DNA from: Coprinus comatus
Taxonomy: Eukaryota > Basidiomycota > Agaricomycetes > Agaricales > Agaricaceae
NCBI GenBank assembly: GCA_034638255.1
Contig: JAWPGT010000029.1
Location: forward strand, 1-64,000
Length of the DNA: 64,000 nucleotides
Direction: 5' to 3'
Positions 23,900 through 36,242 of the stretch are shown piece by piece. The position numbers were made by a program, and so were the translations under genes. Numbering within the stretch: the first letter of the stretch is position 1; every line of letters begins with the position of its first letter. Under the pieces are notes generated by a model. That model saw only the letters and a list, made by a program, of their open reading frames with translations. It was not told where the DNA came from and ran no database searches.

Positions 23900-26170
23900 C
23901 TAACAGAATCCTTTAACAAATCCTTCCAGTAGCTTCGCAACACCAACAGCACCCGGATCTGGTGGTAACTCTTTCCTGTTACCAACACCTACATATGCAG
24001 CCCTACCCAGTCTCGGCTCCATACCTCTCGTCCTCTCAGCTCCCCTTATTGCTTCCTCTACAGCCAAAGGCAAATTTCCTCCAGACAGTAACAATACCTG
24101 ACAAAAAGGATCGAGCGAATCAATCAAAGTTCGATCGCCCGGCATTGCAGGTGTATGCTTCGAAAGTATTTCTAGAGCAGCCCGAGGAACGGTATGTGCG
24201 GAGATATCCGGTTGGGTTGCAAGGATATACGAGTATGCATTGAGATAGATTCCAAATACTAAAAATGATAATATTAGACGACAAAGGCTAACGCTGTGTA
24301 GAAAGAAGACAATGTCCGTACAAGCACCAATGGTTCCACCCATTGCATCCTCCAACACGGACGCAATTACCGCAACTATCTTTGAGTTTGATTGTGCATT
24401 CGTATCCTGGTCCGGTGATGGCTTTAAAATGGATTCATCTTCAAGTTTCGACAGTAAAGCTTTCAATCCATTCTCAGTCCATTCATCTTGGATAATTTCT
24501 TTCCGTGTTACTCACCTCTAGCCCCAGATGCAAATGTAATTCCACAATCTCCATCTCCAGCAATTGTATCATACTCTGTCAACTCATTTTCCACCTCTAA
24601 CACAGATCGACATGCTCCTTTCAGCCCGTTCTTCAAACTCGCCGGGATGCTGCTCAGTATAATATGTTCATGATCGTCAATAACATCGTATTGGTTATGT
24701 TGAAGATAATTGTTCTTGTCCTCTTGGGTGCCAAGAGGATCGAATCCGGGCCCATGTTTGCGTACGCCAGACCAGGAATAAGCATCCGTAGGAGCGTCAA
24801 GCAATGCATATGTATTTATTGGGTAGGTGAGGGCGTTATGAATGCGGGAGACATTCAAGAGAGATGCTGAAAATCCGGGAGCATTAAGTGACGTCATATA
24901 AGACGATTGATATATTCTTCTTGGATGAATATTTTCAGCACCTATAGTATGCGTGATTTCAACAACTCTAACACGAAAATCAATAATAAAAACATCTTAC
25001 GAAGTCCTTCAACAAAATCTGCCACTAACGCTCCCATTTCCAACTGCGATATTCCACCAAGATTATTGATAAATAACACTGTTTCCTCCCCTTCACCAAC
25101 AAATGTTCTTTCCGGTTCCGTGCTTCCCAATATAAGTCGAATCATCTCTTGTATAACTGATTTCGCATTCACCATCTTTCTTCTGCGAACCCCAGGTTCA
25201 TTATGTAAACCCAACCCAATCTCACATTCATCATCAGCCAAACTGTCCTCCCTTGCCGTATCCTGACTCTTATCATTATCCCTAGACTTAGTATTACGAC
25301 CTGGAACATGACAATGTTCTAAAGCAACTCCAATACTAGCGAGATTATCAACCACCAATTGACCATACTCGGATACCTCTTTCAATTCCACTCCACTTCC
25401 ACTTTCAGCCAATGCACCAAGAAGTTTACAAACCAAGATATTCCCAGCTAATCCTCTTGGACCAACAGCATGCTCCAAATGTTTATTGTTATCCTCCCTG
25501 TCCTTTGATTTATGTTTTTGTTTTTGTTGTTGAATAAGGGAAACGTCATCGGCTACAACTATACTTTCAATCTTGATTTCGGGAAACATCCTACGAGCTT
25601 TTTCAATAGCCAATCCGAAATTAAGTCTATCACCAGTATAGTTATTAATAATAACCAACACATCACGAGGCTTTTTGTTGTTGTTGTTGTTGTGCTTGTC
25701 ATGTATCTTGAATGAAGGTAAAGGTTCGCCTCCAATTTGTTGAGAATCGAGATCCATACTACTATTCCTATTCCAATCATCGCTACCACTATCATCAACA
25801 CCACTACCATTGAAAGCAGCGATATAGATAGTGTTGAGAATTTGTTTTGAACTTGGACTAGCGAATATTTCTCCGGAAACACAAGCTGTTAACATTCCAT
25901 TCCCAGTATAACCTACATGAGCTGGTTCATGACCTGCTCCTCCACCAGAGATAATAGCAACTTTAACATATTCAGATATGTTTGTGTTATACACAGTTTG
26001 AGAAGGCGTGTGACTTTTTTGTTGTTCGTTATATATATATCAATATCAGTTTCACTAACGCGACGGAATGGTAGAACTTACAGTTTAAGTGAAGGATTTA
26101 ATAATACTGATCCTCGTAAGGAATTGAGAACGAGTTTATCTTGAGTTGTGTAAAAGTGTTTTGAAGTCAT
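23900..26170 (-). CDS. dihydroxyacetone kinase (Dak1-Dak2 fusion)
   Basis: Phosphorylates dihydroxyacetone with ATP in glycerol catabolism and detoxification. ATG at 26170 opens MTSKHFYTTQDKLVLNSLRG. The DakK domain has SGGGAGHEPAHVGYTGNGML and EIFASPSSKQIL, the conserved glycine loop, and NYTGDRLNFGLA. The AVGPRGLAGNILVCKLLGAL segment follows the usual location of the substrate-binding His region. The DakL (Dak2) domain carries AGDGDCGITFASGARG, the D-x-D-x-x motif that coordinates Mg-ATP, and ends at TAG 23900. Length and domain order match eukaryotic single-chain enzymes. A low-complexity insertion with an Asn run (HDKHNNNNNKKPRD) sits before NYTGD, on a probable surface loop. Confidence 0.9.
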
Positions 26171-26485
26171 AGTAGAAAAGAAGAGAGAAGGTTCTTGAAC
26201 TATGGAGCCATGGGAGAGAAATGTTGTTTCAGCTGAAAGTTATATTTAGACGCTCCACTATCTCTCACACAAGGTCGACGTACTCAAGTGTAAGAAACTG
26301 TGTAAATTATCCATGGTGATTCTATTGTATATAAACGGATCGAAATTTGAGTAGAGTGATATTCATGATATTCTGGATAATGGATGAGTGGTGTTGAAAT
26401 AGTTCAGATATGAATGGGATGAGAGGTGGGTAATATACGAAGAAACTTGGTAACGAGAAATTGAAACCAGTCAGAAAAGTCCTAA
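26171..26485. other. intergenic between minus-strand genes
   Basis: 315 bp holding the DAK promoter and the ABC transporter 3' flank. Nothing distinctive. Confidence 0.55.
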
Positions 26486-29400
26486 TCACGATTGTTGCAG
26501 TGTTTGCAATTGAACATAAGCACTATAACTTCCACGCAACGCCAACAACTCATTATGAGTTCCGACTTCACTAACACATCCGTCCTTAATGAAATAACTT
26601 CATGCATCATTTTTAGTTATTACAGATAATATGATAGATCATTCAGAATAACTCACATCTTATCCGCATCTTGAATAGTTGAAAGTCGATGTGCAATGGC
26701 GATCGTTGTTCTTCCTCTAGCAGCTTCATCAAGTGCAGCTTGAACCACTTTCTCAGATGCGGTATCCAATGCAGAAGTAGCCTCGTCAAGAAACAGGATC
26801 TTCGGATTTCGAATGAGCGCTCTTGCAATTGCTATCCGTTCTATTTTGATGTTAATCAAATAGTAAGAAAACGAAACTTACAACGATGAAACATGAAAGT
26901 GTTGACAACTCACGTTTTTGACCTCCAGATAACTGGGATCCTTTGTTCCCAACTTGCGTCTCGAATCCACTGCAGGAGTAAAGTTAGAATTGTGTTTCTT
27001 TAAGACATTGTAGTATATGATCAACGTACTCAGGGAGACCTTTGATGAAGTCCAATATATTAGCTTTTTGACAAACTTCCTCAATCTCCTCTTGAGTAAC
27101 TTGGTCATGGGTTTAGTAGCACCAAGAAGTATATTGAACTTGATGGTTCCAGAATACAGTGTTGGTTCTTGTGAAACCAGTGCAACGTGTTTTCTGTACT
27201 CGAGGATAGGTAAATCAGAAAGATTCTGATTATCAATCTTGAACCACATTAGCTTTCTAAAGTCGAAGGTCGCATTGATAAAGCTAACCAGGATAGATCC
27301 AGATTGGATGTCATAGAACCGCTGAAGAAGCTGAATTCTAAAAATATAACAATCAACTTCAGTATATGGTCAAGAATATGTTTACGCACATAGTACTCTT
27401 TCCACACCCACTAGCACCAACGAACGCCACATATTGACCAGGTTCCGCCACAAAGTTCAAACCTTTCAAAACGGGAAGGTTCGCTCTTGTAGGATAACTA
27501 AAATGAAGATCTTTCGCCTCGATGCGTCCTTCAAGATGATCAATTGTCGCGGTTCCATTGGAAGGCGCCTCAATAGCCGAAGTTGAATCAAGGAGTGTGA
27601 TGATATCACCAGCGGCAGTCATTGCTGCAGATATATCGGGTGCGAACTGAAACATACCCCCAGCCTGAATGGCCCCTAATGTTGTGGTCTATCCTGATCA
27701 TCAATACCGAAATAACTAAAGAAATCATTCACGCTTACCAATAGACCCACAAATAGTTCAAATACAGTAATCTGGGACCGAGAGAAAAGCAAGGAGCCGA
27801 ACCAGAATACCAATGCAATGACAAAATACATCATTGCTTGTGCCAGTGCGTATAGGAACGTACTTATGGCACCAGTTCTGACAGCGCTTCTTAGAGGTTC
27901 AGCGAGACATAATTTGTATTCGTCTAAGCACCCGTCTTCACGCGTTAATGCAGCCACGGTTCGAATTGCAGAAGCTGCTTCACATGCAAGTTGCGCTGAT
28001 TTTTGATGAGCTTCTTTATCGCGCTCATCCTTCAGAACGAGAGCTTGCTAAGGAGAATGAGTGGTCACAATAACAATAAATATATCAAGCACATACAAGT
28101 CTGCTGTAGCCTGTCCAGAGTAGAATTGGAGTACAACCTAGAAAGAAATTTACATCTTACATCCATCATAAATTGAATTCTTGAAACGTACCTATTCCGA
28201 CTAAACCCACTTGCCAAACAAAGACAAGACCAACAATCATCCCGGCGGCAACTGTACCAAGCCCTTGAACAATACTGTTTGAAAAACAAACAAAAACTTG
28301 AAGCACGTCATTCCAAAGGGGTATAAATCAATACTCACGTTCCCAAAGTAATACCAGCCAGGCCATTGATTTTTCCAGGATCTCCGTTGATACGAGCAGT
28401 CAAAGTACCAGACTAGAGAGGAATTAAAAGTGGCTCAGAGGCTTAGTAATACTGATTTACGTTATTAGTCTCCTTATCAAAGAACTCGACTATTGCCAAG
28501 ACAACTTATGTAAAAGAAAACAAGTATATAAGTAACCAAACGCACCATCTTGTCGCATAACGGCTTGGAAAGTCAGCTTGCGGAGACTAGCTGTTAGTTT
28601 TGCAGCAGCGCTTGACAAATAGTAATTTTGCCCTCCCACAGTGAGAGCAGCTAAGATTGCTATTATGAAGAACCTTTATGGCTAATTTTAGTGATGATGA
28701 TTAGCCTATACCCAATATTACATACCATAACGCGTTTCTATCACCTTGGACGCGTCGTACTCTAGCATTCGGGTCAGCAAATCCATCAATACTTCGTGCA
28801 TACACAATTCCAAAAGCCGGATAGACAAGACCAGAAACTAGACAGAAATGTTAGGTTTCGGTGCTCAGTTTTATAAAAGCCAACATTAAACATACCAATT
28901 GACAACAACCAGCCAATAGCGAAACTCTTCCACTCCGTCTTGACCAACCCGAATATACGTCCAAATAGGTATTTCATGGTGTATTTGGGTTGGTCGTTCG
29001 AGATTTGTCCTGTATGTTGCTCACGTTTCTCTCCGGGCACGGCCTCTACATGGTACATTTCTTTGTCTGCCTTTTCCACCACAGACGATGTTACCGAAGT
29101 GCCAATTTGTGGTAGTACCGGTTGAGGCACATCCCCTCCCCTCTTTGCTTTTTTATACCCTGTGCCTCAATTAAACGGCTGTAAATACCTCCAAGATTCA
29201 TCAGCTCCTCATGACAGCCTTCTTCAACGAGTTTTCCGGAAGACATCACATATATCTTATCAGAATCCATGATGGTAGAAAGCCGATGTGCAATAGTTAT
29301 AGTAGTTCTCCCTGTAATATGTTAGATTTCTCAAGAATTAGTATATGAAGATTACAGACCTTTGGATGCTTTTGCCAAAGCATCTTGTACGATTTCTTCT

Positions 29401-31579
29401 GATTGAGTATCAAGGGCACTGGTTGCTTCGTCAAGTAACAGAATGCGTGGATCCGACACGATAGCCCTAGCAATTGCAATGCGTTGTTTTTGTCCCCCAG
29501 ACAACAACAAACCGCGGTCTCCAACGTTAGTATCATACCCATGAGGTAAATGTTGAATAAAATCGTGAGCATTCGCCTTGATACAAGCTTGCTTGATTAA
29601 ATCCAATTTCATTTCGTCAGAGGCAGATTGATGTGGCGTTCCAACGAGACCAAATGAGACATTCTGTTTGATAGTGGTGCTAAATAAAACGGGCTCTTGA
29701 GATACGAGTCCAATTTGTTGTCGAAGCCATTTCAGGTTGAGCGTTGTAATGTCATGTCCATCTATCTTGATTTCTCCATTTTGAACATTGTAAAACCGTT
29801 CAAGAAGAGCGATGATTGTTGATTTTCCCGAACCTGACGGTCCCACAAAAGCATATGATTTGCCTGCAGTGAAAGACATGGACAGGTTCTCAAGAACTTT
29901 CACATCAGGACGCGAGGGATATGAGAATGAGATGTCCTTGATGGTAATATCACCCGTAACAGACGTTTGTTTCTCTCCAGAGGTATTTGAGGAATCAATA
30001 GCAGGTACTCGATCAATGGTTGCGAAGATCTTGCCCCAGCTCCACGTGCTATTATGATGGCTACATAAAGATTCAGAGGTTATTCTGGCCCTCGTAAGTT
30101 ATGAAATGACTAACCATTTGCAAAAGGTGCGACAGCAGTCAAAGAAAGTGATCCGATAAAGATGGCGCTAAACACAGTCACAACATCCCCGACATCAGCT
30201 GATGGTAATGATAGTTAGACATGGGGTTGATGAACATTTTTAAATCGAACCAACACCCAGTCCTCGATTGATTAAAGTTGTTCCAAACGAAAATGCTAAA
30301 AGGAAAAGAAAGTTGTAATTCCAAATTGTATCAGATAATAGAAAAGCCCTTACCAAGTCCATAGGCAGCATAGTTGATGAAAAAGAATGCCGCATAGCCA
30401 GAACCTTGAGTAATGGAGTTCTTTATATCAAATTTCCCGGCCTCGGATACTTTACTGTCAAATAATTGACCAAGATTGTACCGAAGGTCGAAGGCTTTTG
30501 CGGTGCGCACTGTCGAGATTGCTTCTTCTGCTATACTCCCCGCACTAGCAACGTTATCGGTAGACATCCTGAGTTAAGAATTAGTAGCTGGAAATGTAAC
30601 AGAGATAAAGGACAAACTGTGTATATCGTGTCATAAACGATGCCATAACTCCTCCTGTAATCATAGTGGCTGGGAGTATGGACGTCATAGCAAGCGCAAG
30701 ACGCCAGGATTTGGTATATGCGATTACGAATCCGGAGATGAAGGCTGCTACGAAATGAGCCACCAATGTCACCTTTTCCGATATCCCTGTCTGTATAAGA
30801 TCTTGAAAGAATTAGGTTTCATTGAGTTAATAATAACGAAAGAACCTACGGGTATCGGACTGAATTCTAGTAGCAACTTCTCCAGCACCAATGTCATCAA
30901 AAAAAGCGATGTCTTGCTTCAAAACCGCTTCCAAATATCTCTCCCGAATGCGTTTGGTGATTACTTCACCTGTGTAAGCCCACGAGTACATATAGAGGAA
31001 CGAACATATAAGAACAATAATCCCTAACGTAGGAGTAATATAAATGTCAGAAAGGCATTTCAATGGAAAGTTTACTAAACCATACCGACAATGACGACAT
31101 ACAAGGAATTTAGAGCAGCGCTCCTGCGGAAGTCACGAGTGACACGTTCAAGATCCTCCTGGGAGGCTAACCCATTTTGAAAGAGGATGAGGGTAGTTGC
31201 AAAGGAGACGAAATCCAGGGATAGTTCTCCCATTAGTAATGCAAGTACAGGCTGTGGATTCGTTAGATGGTTATGGAATTGATATATACGAATGTTCACC
31301 TACTTCAGCAGCGCCTGCACCAATAGCAGCAATAAAGCCAGTGACATCAAGTAATATATCAAATGGGGTAGAGTACCTGAAATTTTTTGTATTTCTTGCT
31401 CACGGACAATCAATAAAGGACAAGTCCTCACCTAAATAGCGTGAAGAAGGATACAGGTATTGGTGAATCCTTCTTCGCGTCGTCTTTCACTTCAACTGTA
31501 CTCGCGAAGGTACAATATCCTTGTTACCCCCAGTGCTACTTCGAACCTGGGGAATATTCGGTTCTGCTGTCTCATTCAT
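26486..31579 (-). CDS. full-size ABCB-type multidrug / peptide exporter
   Basis: Two TMD-NBD halves, as in P-glycoprotein and STE6-like fungal exporters. The N-terminus after a first short exon reads [21 protein letters not shown]1 (about 29900-29150) has Walker [10 protein letters not shown], the Q-loop [10 protein letters not shown], signature [15 protein letters not shown], Walker [13 protein letters not shown] and the H-loop [10 protein letters not shown]. After a linker with TMD2, NBD2 (about 27560-26490) has Walker [26 protein letters not shown] across an intron, [12 protein letters not shown] and [13 protein letters not shown]; the stop is at 26486. Both catalytic sites look complete. 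Many 45-60 nt introns are present. The start is the least certain part: joining [17 protein letters not shown] to [10 protein letters not shown] needs an intron of only 32 nt. A decayed related fragment lies at 32700. Confidence 0.88.
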
Positions 31580-31926
31580 GTAAATTGAACGGGAAGGAAG
31601 TCGTGTCGACAAGGAAGCGACCAAAGCTGTTATATTCAGATATATTAATATCATGAAGCGAGGACTGAGTCACACGAGGGGCAACGCGGCGACACGCTTC
31701 CGAGATTGCATCACATCACTGTCAAAAAAGAGGTACACAATAGATAAATCTGGGGACCAAACTGAACTGCGGATGAAGAGGTGTCGTGTGAGATGCGTAC
31801 CTCTTGATTTCCGATATACTGATTCTGAATTGTGTGGTGTCGTATAAGCATTCAGAGAGCTCAAACGTAGGTGCAGACCGTGTGTTTTCATGTTATGTAA
31901 TGTTTAATAGCAGAGTTAATCCTTAC
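31580..31926. other. upstream region of the ABC transporter gene, no gene seen
   Basis: Small frames only; probably promoter. Confidence 0.5.
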
Positions 31927-31998
31927 TCCGTGTATGGTGTAACGGCTAACATTATCGTCTTTCACACGGTAGCTCGGAGTTCGATTCCTCGACCGGAA
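31927..31998 (+). tRNA. tRNA-Glu(UUC)-like, degenerate
   Basis: The A-box TGGTGTAACGG at 31934, an intact five-pair anticodon stem with loop CTTTCAC (anticodon TTC), and B-box AGTTCGATTCC identify a tRNA-Glu. The acceptor stem pairs poorly (TCCGTGT against ACCGGAA, about four of seven pairs) and the T stem has one mismatch. One extra base lies between acceptor and D arm. It may be a pseudogene or a diverged copy. No CCA or intron is present. Confidence 0.55.
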
Positions 31999-32699
31999 AA
32001 TATGTTTTTGTATGGTGCATATCACTTCGTCACTAACTATTTGTACAACTCATTTAACACATCAACTTAATATTTTTCTTATTCCTCTTACCAAACCAAA
32101 CAACTTAGATTAATGATATGAAGTATTTGGTTAGACAGATTTTTTGTATCTTCAAAATTGAAAAAAAAAAAATGAGACTTTTGAGCTGCATGACTATATA
32201 TGGGATGTATTACCATATTAGGAAGGACCCTCGATACCCCATACTTTTGTCCTACTTCTCGGAAACTCAACAATGTGCAAAAGCAAACTTTGATCAGCTG
32301 ACAGGCCCCGTTCCATATTCCATATATGTTACAAAGACCTCTCCAACATCATGCATTTTTAATAAAATAGAGAGTTTGTATTGATGCCTTGCCTAATAAA
32401 ACATCAGAATGCCCCAATGAAGCTCCTCCATTTATGTAAAGTAAACCTTTGCCTAGACTGGTATAAGATCAATCACAGGCGTTACACCCCAAGTCGATCA
32501 ACTGTATTCGATTTCGCCGTTTATTTTGAGTTGACATGCACCATTTCGATTTCGCCAGTTTAAACCATGCCACAACTCAGCACAACCTGGTTACCTTGTG
32601 GTTACCTAACAACATGCGAAACTCTTATGAGTCAATCCTATATTAACAAAAGATACATACTTGGTATCTATAAGACTTTTTTTTTTCAAATTTCCTCCA
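31999..32699. other. intergenic, no gene seen
   Basis: AT-rich sequence between the degenerate tRNA and the ABC gene relic. Confidence 0.5.
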
Positions 32700-32853
32700 C
32701 AACGCTATCATCGTCCTTTCTACCATCATGGATTCCGATAAGATATATGTGTTGTCTGCTGGAAAAATGGTTGCCGCTGAACAAGGCTGTCACGAGGAGC
32801 TGATGGATTTCGGAGGTGTTTCCAGCCGTTTGATTGAGGCTCGTCTGTGGTAG
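32700..32853 (+). pseudogene. relic of an ABCB transporter NBD1 C-terminus
   Basis: The frame through 32724-32853 encodes [17 protein letters not shown], then GCHEELMDFGGV and SRLIEARLW before a TAG. The intact gene at 26486-31579 encodes [29 protein letters not shown] and SRLIEAQ at the end of NBD1. The fragment therefore covers the H-loop and the 40 residues after it, in the opposite orientation to the intact gene. No Walker A, signature or membrane part is found nearby, so only a shred remains. The differences are mostly conservative, so it may derive from a lost paralogue and not from a recent copy. Confidence 0.8.
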
Positions 32854-33340
32854 AAAAGCAATAGACCATGTAGAAAGTTTAACTATTTGAACTATTTGAA
32901 TATCATGCAACATATGAGATTGACCATGACAAGACATCGAGAAACATGTAATCTATATCACCACAACGAGGGAGAGCTTCCAACTCTCATCAAAATATCA
33001 AAATCCCTGACAGAATACTAAGAATATAAATAGCTACTAACGCCCATGGCTAGATTACGCGGCAACAGTCTCGTTCGGCAGTTTATGTCGTTCATGTTAT
33101 AAATGAGATAAGCTAAAATTACGCTCCAGAGTCAGCAGGTGGATAGATAATTAGTCAGTTAGCCAATAAGATTCATTTGTTATGCTTCTTCGTCGCTGCT
33201 TACACCTGAGATTGAAAATTTGAAAGCTGAAGCTGAGTAATGAATTGATAAAAATAAATTAGCATATCGAAAGTGACGGAGATGACGCATTGACGCCCAA
33301 TCACTTGACCCAAATAGGTTTCTATTTCTCATCGAGATGA
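32854..33340. other. intergenic, no gene seen
   Basis: AT-rich sequence leading to the aldo-keto reductase promoter. Confidence 0.5.
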
Positions 33341-33347
33341 TATAAAA
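33341..33347 (+). promoter_or_regulatory. TATA box of the aldo-keto reductase gene
   Basis: TATAAAA is 43 bp upstream of the ATG at 33390. Confidence 0.5.
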
Positions 33348-33389
33348 GCAAAGACGACAAATCCTACTCAACCACCCATTACTACTACC

Positions 33390-35012
33390 ATGGCCGACAG
33401 AAAGACTTCCATGCCCTATGGTAAGAACCCTTATTGTACCATACCTCATTCACGCCTGATCCCATGCTCTTAGTGCGCTTGGGAAACTCGGGACTTAAAG
33501 TTTCCAAGATAATCTTGGGATGCATGTCATATGGCACACCAGTATGGCAAGGTTGGGTTCTACCTGAGGAAGAATCACTTCAACACATTAAAGCCGCGTA
33601 CGTGTGACTCTAAACAAGATTCCTGGCTCGTCTTCTAATATTTTGATCTAGATACGATGCAGGAATAAATGCTTTTGATACCGCCAATGTTCGTTGATTC
33701 ACAGCACGATTGATTTTCACTCACCAACTTTATTCTTGACAGACATACTCTAACGGTCTCTCCGAGGTTATACTTGGAAAAGCGATCAAGAAGTATAACC
33801 TACCTCGCGATGAAATTGTAGTCTTAACCAAAGTGTTCTTTGCTGTGGGACATACGCCAGCGGTATCCACCTATGCTCTAGGCAATCTCGACCAATCGGT
33901 TACGTTAATCAGCATGGTCTAAGTAGAAAGCACATTTTCGACTCTGTCAAGAAAAGCTTGGAACGTTTGCAACTGGATTATATAGATGTTCTTCAATGTA
34001 TGCGCTTTTCCAGAAATTGCTTATACATGTACTGACCAAAAATCATTGTAGGCCACAGGTTTGATCCTGAAACTCCTATTGCAGAGGTGGTGAGGTGTCT
34101 TCAGTTGAAAAACCTTGATATATGCACTAAATTCCTCACTCAGATGCAAGCGTTACATGACGTCGTCAAAGCAGGTTATGTTCGATATATTGGCATGTCC
34201 TCTTGTTACGCCTGGCAATGTACGTTATATATCATCTTGACCCTGAATCTTATTGACCAGTTTAATAGTCGCCGCAATGCAGAGTAAGTTGTGTAAAATT
34301 TCGTTCTATGAAAGAATGTTCTTAACAAAAACGTATAGACTATGCTCTCAACAACAACTTGACACCTTTTATCTCCATGCAGAATCATTACAATTTGATC
34401 TATAGAGAGGAGGAACGAGAAATGTTCCCCACACTCAAGGTACGGATGAATCTCTCAAGAAGTCGCTTTCTTATGGGGTCTTCTAGCATTTTAACGTGGG
34501 ATCTATTCCATGGTCCCCACTCGCCCGAGGCTTACTTTGCAGGCCTCTTTCTGGGTCTACTGTGCGCAAAGAAACAGACCGATTCCAGAAGAGCTATCCC
34601 ACCAATACGCCCGAAACGAAAGAAATCATTGAACGGTATGTCATGGATTCCATCCCCCAAGGTTGAATGGTACTAAGAGAGTATCAGAATCGAGGGAGTT
34701 GCTAAGAAAAGGGGTGTTAGTATGGCACAAATTGCTTTAGCGTGGATCATGAGCCAACCAGGTAGGTGGATCCTTTGTGTCAACAGATCAACTCGCATAA
34801 AACATACTTACATATCTACAGGCGTTACTGCTCCCGTTGTCGGTACCACATCATTGGAAAATTTAAATGATTTGCTAGGTATTTGTTGAAGTACTCTGAT
34901 ATTCCTGGGCATTTAGTTACTTCTTCCAGGAGCGGTTAATATCGAATTAACAACCGAAGAGATTCAATCGATGTCGGAGCCTTACAAGGCACTAGCTGTA
35001 CTGGGTCACTAG
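33390..35012 (+). CDS. aldo-keto reductase
   Basis: NAD(P)H-dependent reductase with a TIM-barrel fold, acting on aldehydes or ketones. Reading across about nine introns gives MADRKTSMPY-VRLGNSGLKVSKIILG, AGINAFDTANTYSNGLSEVI (catalytic Asp and Tyr), then VVLTKVFF with the catalytic Lys, SLERLQLDYIDVLQC-HRFD with the His, and AGYVRYIGMSSCYAWQ. The barrel continues with FISMQNHYNLIYREEEREM and IPWSPLARGLLCRPLSG, ending GVTAPVVGTTSLENLNDLLG. The four catalytic residues are present. The subgroup resembles fungal and bacterial YakC-like or norsolorinic-type reductases, but the substrate is unknown. All traced junctions are in frame to the TAG at 35012. Convergent with the BTB gene. Confidence 0.87.
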
Positions 35013-35201
35013 TAGTACCTATTAATATACTATTTTCCGACTGCCATTTTTTACTCTTGGGTAAAAGGCATCACATTTTTCGTCATCTTTCCCCTTTTGA
35101 GATCATAACGGAAATCTCACAATTCGAATAATTGTGTTGTTGTATCGTTTGAATTTGAATTTGGTGACAAGTTGTCAAGCGGTATATACGAAGAGTACAC
35201 T

Positions 35202-36242
35202 TTATAACCCAATCTGGTTTGGTAACAGATCCAAGCACTTCTTGATATGCTTAATAGTCCATCCTCGATCATAATATACCTTTCCACAACTCTCCTTCTT
35301 ACATTTCGAATCCCAGCATCTCTTGGATTCTTCCCATTCTCCTATGTTCTCCTTCAAAGGGGAAAATCCGCCACTGATGGATGCAAGCAAGGTTTCTCCA
35401 GATGGACATCTTTCCATTTCCCAAACCATCTTGTCTTTCAACTCTCTCCAGCTAGAATTATCCTCTTTCTCACCACAACCAGGACAAAAAGCGTTTGGCA
35501 AGTTCCCTGCCGCAAATAACTCGCTCGAGTGAAGAAGATCTCGGAATGCATCACGTCGACTACGGTGGAATTTGAGAAGTGTATATAGTGCTCTTGAAGG
35601 AAGTTCGTATAATTGTTGTTGTAAACTCGAACCGGAAGTTCCAGTTTGTGTTTCCATAGAATCCGTGGAGAGTAAATCAAGATTTAATGTTAATGTTGAC
35701 GCATATCTGACGACCTCATCCCAATTAAACCTCCAACCCAATCCATATAACCTGACAGGTTCCTTGATAAATGTAGAATTCGTACAACATGTACGAATGG
35801 TTGATAATGGTCCAGGTGTATCCCACTGTTCCAATATGGGAAGTATAGGTAATAGGTCTTCGAAAGATTGGAATGGTGGTGTTTCTAATCCAGATATCAT
35901 TTGTAAGACACGAAGAAGAGGAGTTGTTTCGTAATGGGTAGGTATTATTCCGCCAACATTCAGGTTTTGAGTTTGGGTTAGTTGGGGTTCAAGGTCTGAT
36001 TGAGATTCTTCAGATTTTGTGGTTGTTGAAGTGATAGCAGAAGAAGGGACAATGGTAGAGAAGTATCCTGAAGTCATGCGTAAGGTGAAATGTGGAATAC
36101 GGAAGAGAGTACCGTCGATGGAGGAAAGAATGATGTCGGCTTCTTGGTTGTTGAATTGAGGGTGAAATTGACCTTCATTTTGTGAAGAGTTAATGTCATT
36201 GGTGTGTAGGGGAGTGCCATGTGGTGGAAAGGATGAAGCCAT
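35202..36242 (-). CDS. BTB/POZ-domain protein of the Agaricomycete expanded family
   Basis: Single-exon frame of 346 residues. After a Gly/Pro/Asn-rich leader, the BTB core reads EADIILSSIDGTLFRIPHFT then LRMTSGYFSTIV, the usual strand-helix start of the fold (a D-hydrophobic start, H-x-x-L-x-x-x-S-x-x-F). A Ser/Thr/Gln-rich insertion interrupts the fold before TTPLLRVLQMISGLETP. The C-terminal half has ALYTLLKFHRSRRDAFRDLL and a Cys/His-containing region (FCPGCGEK, CWDSKCKKESCGK) that may bind zinc. Mushroom genomes carry dozens of such genes; partners and function are unknown. Confidence 0.75.
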   Translation of the reverse strand: MASSFPPHGTPLHTNDINSSQNEGQFHPQFNNQEADIILSSIDGTLFRIPHFTLRMTSGYFSTIVPSSAITSTTTKSEESQSDLEPQLTQTQNLNVGGIIPTHYETTPLLRVLQMISGLETPPFQSFEDLLPILPILEQWDTPGPLSTIRTCCTNSTFIKEPVRLYGLGWRFNWDEVVRYASTLTLNLDLLSTDSMETQTGTSGSSLQQQLYELPSRALYTLLKFHRSRRDAFRDLLHSSELFAAGNLPNAFCPGCGEKEDNSSWRELKDKMVWEMERCPSGETLLASISGGFSPLKENIGEWEESKRCWDSKCKKESCGKVYYDRGWTIKHIKKCLDLLPNQIGL

